Positions 25,266 to 33,152 of a stretch of 64,000 nucleotides of DNA are shown piece after piece; the first letter of the stretch is position 1; each line of letters opens with the position of its first letter. The translations under genes and the position numbers were made by a program. The notes under the pieces are model-generated. The model ran no database searches and was not told the origin of the DNA. It saw only the letters and a program-made list of their open reading frames with translations. The stretch covers positions 37,984-101,983 of the forward strand of contig JAFYHU010000005.1 of NCBI GenBank assembly GCA_017538965.1. The letters are read 5' to 3'. Origin of the DNA: Oscillospiraceae bacterium (GTDB lineage Bacteria > Bacillota > Clostridia > Oscillospirales > Oscillospiraceae).

Positions 25266-26912
25266 TCAGTCTTCATCTTCTTTGTTTCTGCCGAGCAAAG
25301 AAGGCGTCGTAACGCGAATAGCATTCAGCAGCGTTGCCAGCGCAGCAGCAGTGTCAATAAAAACTATAAACCACAAAGTGCTGTAACCGATGAAACTGAG
25401 GAAAATCAGGATGGCTTTTACAGCAATTGCAAAGATTGCATTTTCCCGCAAAAGCTCCAACATTCTTCGGCAAATCTGAATTCCTGTCGGGATATTCAGA
25501 TAAGACTCAGGAATCACCAGCGCATCTGCGTACTTCCCTTTCCTGCTGACCCGCATATCGAGATCTGCGGCGCTGTGGCCCTCAATTCCGTTGGCATAGA
25601 TAAAGACGGATTTAATCTTGCCCGCCTGATTGATATCGCTGATCAGGCGCAGTTTCTTATCTATATCACACTCTCCTACCACTTCGGTAAAGTGAAGAGA
25701 ATCTGCAGCAGCCTGACTCTGCTCATTTCCGTCTTCTGTCAGAAGAATGTTTCTCGTTATTCCGGCCCGGTTCATCTCATCCACAAGGGATTCCGCTTCC
25801 TGATTGATTTCAGATGAAATAACCACTCTGCCGACATATCTTCCGGCAATGGTCATATAATACGGAATGCCGTCGGAACTGTTCCGATCCGGTATGGACA
25901 TGTCATGGCTTTCAAAATAGCTCTTTGTAGCAAGAATCACCGGAGCATGACCAATTTCAAGCATAACTCCGCTGCCTGGAATCTCCTCAAAGTTGTTGAT
26001 CAGTTCCAGTTTGTATTCCTGATTATAATAATCAGAGATTGCTTTGGCAAAGGGCTGATCAGAGTAATATACGGCATGGGCGAGAAAATTCAGAAAAGTT
26101 TTTTTGTCCAGGACATCCGACTGAATGCCGATCACATGCGGAACTTCTTCTGAGAAGACGCCGGCTTTATCAAAAATAGCTACATTCAGTTCTGTCGCCT
26201 GTTCCATTGTCCGGGCGCTGTTAAAAAGGATTCCGTTTTTTGCACAGTAAAACAGACCGCTGATTCCTACAACCGGGAACGAAACACCGACGGCCATCGG
26301 AGAAGAAACCAGAAGAATCATCAGGGCACGGTGAAAAGACACGCGAAAACTGATCCCGGTCAAAAAAGGCATCAGGAGCGCATAAAGAAGAGCAAGAACA
26401 GCTACAAAACGAAGAACAAAGGCTGCACTTTTTTCCAGAGAGAACTGCAGATCGGTCTCACCGGCGTCTTTTGCAGAGGCAATTTCCTCCATTCTGCTTT
26501 TGATATCTTCATCCTGAACAGAGATCAGGTTTTTAGCAGACCGAATCGCACGTGTGCGGGTGTATTCTATCAAAATCCCGGAAAGCTGATAAAGAATCAC
26601 CATGACGGCCGCTTCCATGGCATAACCGATGACAAAGCCAAGAACCGCTGCAAACAGAATCACAATGGATGTGGAAAAGTACTTTTTTGCGGCAATGTCG
26701 TCAACGGAGGCAAGAAAGATATCATAACCGGCTGCCACAACAGCAAGAGCCAAAAGAACAGTGCGAACAAGAACAGGCATTTTTAACAGTGCAGAAATGA
26801 TCACAAGAACCGCTGCTATCCCCAAGCGGATCGGCAAAGCGATCTCGAAGCTGCCCTGCTTTTTCGTGGGTTTCTCCGCGCTATGCTTTGCGCGCGTTTT
26901 TTCAGGGCTCAC
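25266..26912 (-). CDS. Degenerate P1B-type ATPase-like membrane protein
   Basis: The 548-residue protein follows the heavy-metal P-type ATPase plan but lacks its catalytic parts. Two helix pairs lie at residues ~25-65 and 78-115, then a short linker (116-158) replaces the ~110-residue actuator domain and no TGES motif is seen. FSLEKSAAFVLRF and helices at ~163-225 follow. The CPC metal motif reads SPM (204-206), NGILFNSARTMEQ is retained, and the phosphorylation motif DKTGT is DKAGV (248-252). The hinge motif GDGxND reads YANGIEG, and two C-terminal helices lie at ~495-535. Active transport is unlikely; a regulatory or binding role is inference. The gene is intact, without frameshift, and follows fba by 35 bases on the same strand. 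Confidence 0.82.
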   Translation of the reverse strand: MSPEKTRAKHSAEKPTKKQGSFEIALPIRLGIAAVLVIISALLKMPVLVRTVLLALAVVAAGYDIFLASVDDIAAKKYFSTSIVILFAAVLGFVIGYAMEAAVMVILYQLSGILIEYTRTRAIRSAKNLISVQDEDIKSRMEEIASAKDAGETDLQFSLEKSAAFVLRFVAVLALLYALLMPFLTGISFRVSFHRALMILLVSSPMAVGVSFPVVGISGLFYCAKNGILFNSARTMEQATELNVAIFDKAGVFSEEVPHVIGIQSDVLDKKTFLNFLAHAVYYSDQPFAKAISDYYNQEYKLELINNFEEIPGSGVMLEIGHAPVILATKSYFESHDMSIPDRNSSDGIPYYMTIAGRYVGRVVISSEINQEAESLVDEMNRAGITRNILLTEDGNEQSQAAADSLHFTEVVGECDIDKKLRLISDINQAGKIKSVFIYANGIEGHSAADLDMRVSRKGKYADALVIPESYLNIPTGIQICRRMLELLRENAIFAIAVKAILIFLSFIGYSTLWFIVFIDTAAALATLLNAIRVTTPSLLGRNKEDED

Positions 26913-26947
26913 CTGATGCCTCCTCCTTTCGAACGATTCTGTCCGGC

Positions 26948-27883
26948 TTATGCTTTACCGTCGCAGCCAAGAACGTCTTTAATCTTATGCTTGACCATCT
27001 CGCGAATCGCGTCTCTGGCCGGTCCAAGGTACTGGCGCGGGTCAAAATGATCCGGATGCTCAGCAAAATACTTCCGAATGCTGGCAGTCATGGCCAGACG
27101 AAGATCGGAGTCAATGTTGATCTTGCATACGGCCATCCGGGCTGCCATGCGAAGCTGCTCTTCCGGGATGCCGATAGCGCCGGGCATGTTGCCGCCGTAT
27201 TCATTGATCATTTTGACAAATTCCTGCGGGACGGAAGATGAACCGTGCAGGACAATCGGGAAACCGGGAAGCCGCTTTTCCACCTCTTCCAGAATGTCAA
27301 GTCTCAGCTTCGGGTCCGTGCCGGGCTTGAATTTATAGGCACCGTGCGATGTACCGATCGCAATTGCGAGAGAATCGCAGCCGGTACGCTGAACGAATTC
27401 CTGAACATCTTCCGGTCTGGTGTAAGAACTGTCCTCCGCGGAGACATTGACTTCATCTTCGATCCCGGCAAGCGTTCCCAGTTCAGCCTCGACAACAACG
27501 CCATGGTCATGCGCATAATCAACCACCTGTCTGGTAAGGGCGATGTTCTCTTCAAAAGGCTTTGACGAGGCATCGATCATAACGGAGGTGAAGCCGCCGT
27601 CAATGCATGACTTGCAGAGTTCAAAACTGTTGCCGTGGTCAAGATGAAGAGCGATCGGAAGTCCGGTTTCTATGACAGCAGCTTCTACCAGCTTCATCAG
27701 ATAAGTGTGATTGGCATACTGACGGGCACCTTTGGACACTTGAAGAATCAAGGGAGCATTCAATTCCTGAGCGGCTTCCGTGATCCCCTGAACGATTTCC
27801 ATATTGTTGACATTAAACGCTCCGATCGCATATCCGCCCTTATACGCTTTTTCAAACATTTCAGTTGTAGTTACCAGTGGCAT
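26948..27883 (-). CDS. fba: Class II fructose-1,6-bisphosphate aldolase
   Basis: The 311-residue zinc aldolase cleaves fructose 1,6-bisphosphate into DHAP and glyceraldehyde 3-phosphate. Motifs are AIGAFNVNNMEIVQG near residue 19, zinc and substrate sites HLDHGNS near residue 80, VEAELGTLAGIED near residue 131, GTSHGAYKF near residue 178, and HGSSSVP near residue 206. The start at 27883 is preceded by AAGGGAGAGTAAGG; a longer in-frame extension covers the promoter. It is divergent from the PPi-phosphofructokinase gene, pairing two consecutive glycolytic steps. Confidence 0.96.
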   Translation of the reverse strand: MPLVTTTEMFEKAYKGGYAIGAFNVNNMEIVQGITEAAQELNAPLILQVSKGARQYANHTYLMKLVEAAVIETGLPIALHLDHGNSFELCKSCIDGGFTSVMIDASSKPFEENIALTRQVVDYAHDHGVVVEAELGTLAGIEDEVNVSAEDSSYTRPEDVQEFVQRTGCDSLAIAIGTSHGAYKFKPGTDPKLRLDILEEVEKRLPGFPIVLHGSSSVPQEFVKMINEYGGNMPGAIGIPEEQLRMAARMAVCKINIDSDLRLAMTASIRKYFAEHPDHFDPRQYLGPARDAIREMVKHKIKDVLGCDGKA

Positions 27884-27950
27884 TTTCCTTACTCTCCCTT
27901 TAAAATAATTAAAATTTGTATAAATAGTATATTTACAAATTTGCTTTTCT

Positions 27951-27979
27951 ATTATATCCTCATTTACGGTCCAAATCAA
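27951..27979 (-). promoter_or_regulatory. Promoter of fba
   Basis: On the minus strand TTGATT (27974-27979) and TATAAT (27951-27956) are 17 bases apart. The leader to the ATG is ~60 bases and AT-rich. Confidence 0.8.
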
Positions 27980-28024
27980 TAAGCTAATAAAAAATTTAAA
28001 AAATTTTTGGCAAGGAGAAAAACA

Positions 28025-29263
28025 ATGTCAGAAAAGTTAATCGGTTCCTGCATTTTCGGTCAATCCGGCGGTCCTACATCTGTTATCAACGCCAGCGCTT
28101 ACGGGGTTATCCGTGCAGCATTGGACGCAGAGGAGATAACAAAGGTTTACGGTGCGGCTCACGGTATTCAAGGTGTCCTGAACGATCAGCTTTATGTGAT
28201 GGATGAAGAAGATCCCGAAGAACTGCGCTATCTTCTTCACACGCCCTCTTCCGAATTGGGTTCCTGCCGATACAAGATGGCAGATCCGGAGAAGGACGAT
28301 ACAGATTATAAGCGTATTCTGGAAATCTTTAAGAAGTATAACGTCCGCTATTTCTTTTATAACGGCGGAAATGACTCAATGGATACCTGCAATAAGATCA
28401 GCCGTTATATGGCATCGGTAAATTATGAATGCCGTGTCATGGGCGTTCCCAAGACCATTGACAACGATCTTTTCGGCACGGACCACTGCCCCGGCTTCAG
28501 CAGTGCGGCAAAATACATCGCAACCTCCTGCATGGAGATTAATAAGGATGCCCGGGTCTACGACAATGGGATGATCGTTATTGTCGAGATTATGGGCAGA
28601 CATGCAGGCTGGCTTGCAGCCAGTGCGGCACTGGCTACCGCGTATGGTTCCGGACCGGATTTGATCTACCTGCCCGAGTGCGATTTTGACATGGACAAGT
28701 TCCTCGCAGATGTAGACGCCCTGTATGAGAAGAACGGCAAGGTCTTTGTTGCGGTTTCGGAAGGAATCCATTACGCGGACGGGAGCTTTGTTTCCGAAGC
28801 AAAAACATCCGCAACGGATGGATTCGGTCACGCCCAGCTCGGCGGGCTGGCTGCCATGTTGGCGGAAGTCGTGAAGAATCATACCGGAGCTAAAGTTCGC
28901 GGGATTGAACTGAGCCTGCTGCAGCGCTGCGGAGCGCATCTTGCTTCGGGCAGAGATGTCGAGGAAGCCTGCAACGCGGGGAAAATTGCCGTGGAGAAAG
29001 CCATTGCCGGCTCCACCGGTTATATGGTTGCGTTTGAGCGTGAGATCAATGACGGTGCATATCGCTGCAATTATACCCTTCTTCCGCTGTCTTCTGTTGC
29101 AAACTATGAGAAGAAGGTTCCGATGGAATGGATCAATGCAGATCAGAACGGTCTGAACGTTGATTTCATTAATTATGTTCTGCCGTTGATTCAGGGCGAA
29201 GTCGATATTCCCAAAGTAGACGGTCTTCCCCGCTATGCGAAATTGAAAAAAGTTTTGGCATAA
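28025..29263 (+). CDS. Phosphofructokinase, probably pyrophosphate-dependent
   Basis: The 412-residue phosphofructokinase A-family protein has GQSGGPTSVINAS at the N-terminus, YNGGNDSMDTCNK near residue 100, and VPKTIDNDLFGTDHCPGF near residue 130. An acidic or amide residue replacing the second Gly of GGDGS, and Lys in PKTIDND (ATP enzymes have Gly), are marks of PPi-type enzymes, so the phosphoryl donor is inferred to be PPi. EIMGRHAGWLAA forms the substrate site. It makes glycolysis reversible at this step. The ATG at 28025 follows AAGGAGAAAAAC. Confidence 0.92.
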   Translation: MSEKLIGSCIFGQSGGPTSVINASAYGVIRAALDAEEITKVYGAAHGIQGVLNDQLYVMDEEDPEELRYLLHTPSSELGSCRYKMADPEKDDTDYKRILEIFKKYNVRYFFYNGGNDSMDTCNKISRYMASVNYECRVMGVPKTIDNDLFGTDHCPGFSSAAKYIATSCMEINKDARVYDNGMIVIVEIMGRHAGWLAASAALATAYGSGPDLIYLPECDFDMDKFLADVDALYEKNGKVFVAVSEGIHYADGSFVSEAKTSATDGFGHAQLGGLAAMLAEVVKNHTGAKVRGIELSLLQRCGAHLASGRDVEEACNAGKIAVEKAIAGSTGYMVAFEREINDGAYRCNYTLLPLSSVANYEKKVPMEWINADQNGLNVDFINYVLPLIQGEVDIPKVDGLPRYAKLKKVLA

Positions 29264-29269
29264 TATACT

Positions 29270-29932
29270 GTGAAGGCAAAACTGCGCAGTCAGTACATAT
29301 CGGTTTTGCTTGCCGATGGTTCTTCTGTCGGCGGGAGTCAGATGTGGTCAGATCACAAGGTTGTAAGACGCTGCGGCTGCGGTCCGGTCGCAGCCTATGA
29401 CCTGCTTCTGTATCTGGAGCAAAAACACGGAAGAAAGGATAGTTTTCCGTCTACACGGCAGGAATATTGCCGCAGCATGGAAAGACTGCAGCGTAAATAT
29501 TTTCCCCTTTTCTATCCGACGGGAATCAACGGTTTTCTGCTGACTATCGGGCTGAATCGTCTCTTTCATGACCGTCTTCTCCCCTACCGTGCTGTCTGGG
29601 CAGTTTCCGGCAGAAAACTCTTTCTGCGAATGGCTGACATGCTTCGAAATGACATTCCGGTGATTTTGTCTGTGGGGCCGAACTTCCCGCTGTTCTGGCA
29701 GAAAAATACCCTTTCTTTTTATAAAATGAACCCGGACGGTCAATTTTCCATTATGACCAATGTGACGGGACACTATGTCACCGTACTGGAAATGACAGAA
29801 GAATGGATAAAGATTGCATCATGGGGACGCTCCTATTATATTCGAATCTCTGAGTATAAAGATTATGTTAACAGAAACAGCAATTCCTTCATCAGCAATA
29901 TTGTTCTGATCTCACAAAAAAAGCAGAGCTGA
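29270..29932 (+). CDS. C39-like cysteine peptidase family protein
   Basis: The 220-residue protein starts with GTG at 29270, 6 bases after the phosphofructokinase stop. CGCGPVAAYDLLLY near residue 35 is the papain-like/C39 nucleophile motif, and GHYVTVLEM near residue 167 carries the catalytic His; IASWGRSYYI probably supplies the Asn/Asp position. No signal peptide is visible, so it is predicted to be cytoplasmic. C39-like proteins include bacteriocin leader peptidases and uncharacterised acyl/peptidyl hydrolases; the substrate is unknown. The start is tentative because no strong ribosome site is seen; an alternative is the ATG at codon 25. Confidence 0.7.
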   Translation: MKAKLRSQYISVLLADGSSVGGSQMWSDHKVVRRCGCGPVAAYDLLLYLEQKHGRKDSFPSTRQEYCRSMERLQRKYFPLFYPTGINGFLLTIGLNRLFHDRLLPYRAVWAVSGRKLFLRMADMLRNDIPVILSVGPNFPLFWQKNTLSFYKMNPDGQFSIMTNVTGHYVTVLEMTEEWIKIASWGRSYYIRISEYKDYVNRNSNSFISNIVLISQKKQS

Positions 29933-29957
29933 GGCAATGCCTCAGCTCGTTTCTTTT
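29926..29957. terminator. Bidirectional terminator between the C39-like gene and trxA
   Basis: GAGCTGAGGC and GCCTCAGCTC form a 10-base stem with loop AAT, with a T-rich run to the right and an A-run to the left. The C39-like gene's stop codon lies inside the left arm. Confidence 0.88.
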
Positions 29958-29965
29958 GATTCTGT

Positions 29966-30277
29966 TTAAGCCAACATCCCTTCAATTGCTGCCTTGGGCA
30001 CTACCCCGACCGTGGATTGGACAACGGAACCGTTTTTGAAAACCATCAGCGTGGGAATACTGGAAATTCCGTATTTTTGTGCGATGGCAGGCTCTTCATC
30101 GACATCCAGCTTGCAGACTTTGACTCGTCCTTCGTATTCTTCGGCAATTTTCGAAATTGTCGGAGCAAGCATTCTGCAGGGGCCGCACCAGGTTGCCCAG
30201 AAATCAACAAGAACGGGAAGCTCGGATTTTAATACTTCCGTTTCAAAATTTCCGGTGTTCAGAATCACTTCAGCCAT
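29966..30277 (-). CDS. trxA: Thioredoxin
   Basis: The 103-residue thioredoxin has the active site WATWCGPCRM near residue 31 and the cis-Pro in SIPTLMVFKNG near residue 74. It is a general disulfide reductant in the cytosol. An AAAAGGAGAGTG site precedes the ATG. It is a single-gene unit with its own promoter, convergent with the C39-like gene. No thioredoxin reductase is in the window. Confidence 0.97.
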   Translation of the reverse strand: MAEVILNTGNFETEVLKSELPVLVDFWATWCGPCRMLAPTISKIAEEYEGRVKVCKLDVDEEPAIAQKYGISSIPTLMVFKNGSVVQSTVGVVPKAAIEGMLA

Positions 30278-30311
30278 AATAACACTCTCCTTTTGCTTTC
30301 AAGTTACTATT

Positions 30312-30340
30312 ATCATAGCATTACGCTGCACGGATTTCAA
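30312..30340 (-). promoter_or_regulatory. Promoter of trxA
   Basis: On the minus strand TTGAAA (30335-30340) and TATGAT (30312-30317) are 17 bases apart. Confidence 0.75.
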
Positions 30341-30357
30341 GTCGGAAGCAAAAATCA

Positions 30358-30386
30358 TTGCATTCAAAGGATAGAAATGATAAGAT
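30358..30386 (+). promoter_or_regulatory. Promoter of the GPH symporter gene
   Basis: TTGCAT and TAAGAT are 17 bases apart, followed by a short A/T-rich leader. Confidence 0.6.
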
Positions 30387-30419
30387 ATTTTTATCATAAG
30401 GAAAACGGAGTACGGGTTT

Positions 30420-31895
30420 ATGAATGACAAACAGATTACGAAAAGAAACCTGATCATGTTCCCGCTTGGAACAGTCGGGCGTGACATGATGTATAACCTT
30501 GTTACCAGCTATCTGCTGACCTTTGTCCTGTTTACGCATAAACTGACAGCTGCTCAACTTTCTGCGATTACGGCCATCATGGTTGCCGCACGTATTTTTG
30601 ACGCGCTGAATGATCCGATTATGGGGAACATCATTGAGCGCACACGTACGCGCTGGGGCAAGTTCAAGCCCTGGCTCGTGATCGGAATTCTGACCACTTC
30701 CATCGTGATTTATCTTGCCTTTAATGTACAGCTGCAAGGTTGGCCTTTCGTCTTGTTTTTCGGTATTATCTATTTTCTGTACAGCATTACGTACACCATG
30801 CATGATATTTCTTACTGGGGCATGGTACCGGCTCTCAGTTCGGATGCCGATACTCGTAACAAGTACACTTCACGGGCAACGCTGTTTGCCGGAATCGGCG
30901 GCATGCTTGCTGCAGCGTTTATTCCCATGCTTACTGCAGGTGATGCGGCAATCGGCGGAAATGCCGTTACCGCCTATGGCCGCGTTGCCCTTTTGATTGC
31001 CATTCTCGGACCGGTTTTCCTTGCCTTCACGGTTTTCGGTGTTGTAGAACAGAGAAACTATAACAATGAGCCGGCACCGCCGGTCAGCTTTAAAAAGATC
31101 ATAGGAACGATTGCCGGTAACGATCAGCTTCTTTGGATTTCCCTGATTTTCCTGCTGCAGCAGATCGGCAACGGGATTGTTCTTTCCGGTATCGGGCAGA
31201 CCTATATTTATGTAGAATTCGGATATAACGGTATCTTCTTTACGGCTTTTCAGATGCTCGGCATGGCCGTTACAGCTCTCTTGATGATCTTTTATCCGAT
31301 CATTTCCCGAAGAATAAACCGGAAAAAACTGATGAGCATTCTGATGCTGATTTCCGGAATCGGTTATGTGATCATGCTTCTGCCGGGGCTGGCACTGCAC
31401 GGCGGCAATCTGAAATTCATACTTCTGACGATCGGCTATATGCTGGCAAATTTCGGTCAATACGGATTCTACCTGATTATGATGATCTCAATCATGAATA
31501 CTGTTGAGTACAATGAATACAAACACGGAACCAGGGATGAAGGTATTGTGTCTTCGCTCCGCCCTTTTCTGACCAAGCTGGCATCGGCACTGACGGTTGC
31601 CATTGCCAATATTACCTACATCGTCTTCAACATCATTCATTATACCAACGGAATTGCGGATCTGGAACAGGCGGCAAATGCGGGTGAGATCACCGCAGAG
31701 CAGAAAGGCGCCGAGATTACTTCCCTTTTAACAGGTGTTCAGCACAGTCAGAGCCTCGGATTGCTTTTGGTCATGACGGTTCTCCCCTGTCTGCTGATGT
31801 TTATCTCCTATCTTCTTTATCAAAAACGTTATATTCTCGATGAGAAAGAATATGCCCGTATCTGTAAAGAGATCAACTCAAGAGAAAAAGAATAA
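30420..31895 (+). CDS. MFS transporter, glycoside-pentoside-hexuronide (GPH) cation symporter family
   Basis: The 491-residue protein has about 12 transmembrane segments. FPLGTVGRDMMYNLVTSYLLTFV at the N-terminus and ARIFDALNDPIMGNIIERTRTRWGKFKPW near residue 58 are the GPH signature (R-x-F-D-A-x-x-D-P-x-x-G). It imports a sugar or glycoside with a cation; the substrate is not deducible because no glycosidase or regulator is adjacent. It is a single-gene unit with a promoter and a hairpin terminator. The cytoplasmic loops are basic, as expected. Confidence 0.9.
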   Translation: MNDKQITKRNLIMFPLGTVGRDMMYNLVTSYLLTFVLFTHKLTAAQLSAITAIMVAARIFDALNDPIMGNIIERTRTRWGKFKPWLVIGILTTSIVIYLAFNVQLQGWPFVLFFGIIYFLYSITYTMHDISYWGMVPALSSDADTRNKYTSRATLFAGIGGMLAAAFIPMLTAGDAAIGGNAVTAYGRVALLIAILGPVFLAFTVFGVVEQRNYNNEPAPPVSFKKIIGTIAGNDQLLWISLIFLLQQIGNGIVLSGIGQTYIYVEFGYNGIFFTAFQMLGMAVTALLMIFYPIISRRINRKKLMSILMLISGIGYVIMLLPGLALHGGNLKFILLTIGYMLANFGQYGFYLIMMISIMNTVEYNEYKHGTRDEGIVSSLRPFLTKLASALTVAIANITYIVFNIIHYTNGIADLEQAANAGEITAEQKGAEITSLLTGVQHSQSLGLLLVMTVLPCLLMFISYLLYQKRYILDEKEYARICKEINSREKE

Positions 31896-31915
31896 ACCGG
31901 CGAAAGCCGGTTTTT
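31896..31915. terminator. Bidirectional terminator after the GPH symporter gene
   Basis: ACCGGC and GCCGGT have loop GAAA, then TTTTT; A-residues on the other side serve the convergent minus unit. Confidence 0.85.
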
Positions 31916-31916
31916 C

Positions 31917-33152
31917 TTATAACAGCAACTCTTCAACGGCCATCAGAATCCCGAGTTTCCCGGATTCATAGGTCAGGCCGCCTTGCATATAAACCGCATA
32001 AGGCGGACGAATCGGACCATCTGCGGAAAGTTCGATCGAGCTGCCTTGAATGAAGCTCCCTGCTGCCATGATGACAGGGTCGTCATATCCCGGCATTGCC
32101 CAGGGTTCGGGGGTGACAAAGGCATCAACCGGTGCACCTTTCTGAATGCCGCGGCAGAACCGACGCATCCGTTCTTCACTGCCCAGGCAAACTGTCTGAA
32201 TGATATCGGAACGGTTGTCATTGACTCCCGGAAAGCTTCGAATCCCCAGCTGTTCCATCATTGCGGCGCAAAATACAGCTGTTTTCAAAGCCTGTGCAGT
32301 TGTGTGCGGAGCCAGAAACAAGCCCTGAAACAGTAGACGGTTGCAGCCAAGGCTGGCACCGCATTCTCCGCCGATACCCGGTGTGGTCAGACGCATGGCA
32401 GCACGCTCGACAAGTTCGCTTCTTCCTGCTATATAGCCGCCTGCGGGAGCAAGGCCGCCGCCCGGATTTTTAATCAGAGAACCGGCAAGAAGATCGACTC
32501 CGACATGTCCGGGTTCCCGGATATCGGTAAACTCCCCGTAGCAGTTATCAACCATAACAGCAATATCCGGGTTGATTGCCTTTACTGTTTCCGTTATTTC
32601 AGCTATTTCGTCGACGGAAAGAGCCTTTCTTTCCGTGTATCCACGAGATCGCTGAAGAATGACTGCAGCTGTTCCGGATTTTGCAGCAGCTGTTTTCAAA
32701 GCTGAAATATTAATCCGGCCGTCCGGCAGCAAGTCGATCTGATCATAACCTATGCCATAGGAAGAAAGAGACCCGAAAGCATTTCCGCGGATTCCGATGG
32801 CTTCCTGCAGTGTATCATAAGGCAAGCCCGTTGCCGACAGCAAATGCTGCCCTGGCAGCGCAAGCGCAAAAAGCGCAGCTGTCAGTGCATGCGTTCCGTT
32901 TACAAAACCGATCCGAACAATAGCGGATTCCGTTCCCATGAGTTCGGCATAAATGCGGTCAAGGGTTTCTCTGCCGAGATCATCATAACCATAGCCGGTT
33001 GTTCCGGCAAAGCAGGCCTCGGAAACCCGGGCATTACGGAAAGCATCGAGGAGACGTTCGGTATTTTTCTCCGATATTTTATCTATTGCTCGGAAACGAT
33101 CGGCACAGCGTGTTTCTGCCTGCTCGGCCATATGAAGTATCAGTTCATTCAA
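31917..33152 (-). CDS. Methionine gamma-lyase family PLP enzyme (aluminium-resistance-like, YnbB type)
   Basis: The 411-residue fold type I PLP enzyme belongs to the Met_gamma_lyase/aluminium resistance group. Markers are GTTGYGYDDLGRETLDRIYAE near residue 50, FVNGTHALTAALFALALPG, the cofactor region VDNCYGEFTDIREPGHVG near residue 200, and the lysine-containing GSLIKNPGGGLAPAGGYIAG near residue 228. The family's true reaction is not settled. It overlaps murD by 8 bases, so it is translated with it. The ATG at 33152 fits the family's N-terminus. Confidence 0.9.
   Translation of the reverse strand: MNELILHMAEQAETRCADRFRAIDKISEKNTERLLDAFRNARVSEACFAGTTGYGYDDLGRETLDRIYAELMGTESAIVRIGFVNGTHALTAALFALALPGQHLLSATGLPYDTLQEAIGIRGNAFGSLSSYGIGYDQIDLLPDGRINISALKTAAAKSGTAAVILQRSRGYTERKALSVDEIAEITETVKAINPDIAVMVDNCYGEFTDIREPGHVGVDLLAGSLIKNPGGGLAPAGGYIAGRSELVERAAMRLTTPGIGGECGASLGCNRLLFQGLFLAPHTTAQALKTAVFCAAMMEQLGIRSFPGVNDNRSDIIQTVCLGSEERMRRFCRGIQKGAPVDAFVTPEPWAMPGYDDPVIMAAGSFIQGSSIELSADGPIRPPYAVYMQGGLTYESGKLGILMAVEELLL

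Noticed and set aside
27884-27979. Longer fba start at 27979
   Set aside because: The extension reads through the consensus promoter and leader, while the ATG at 27883 has a strong ribosome site and matches the family N-terminus.
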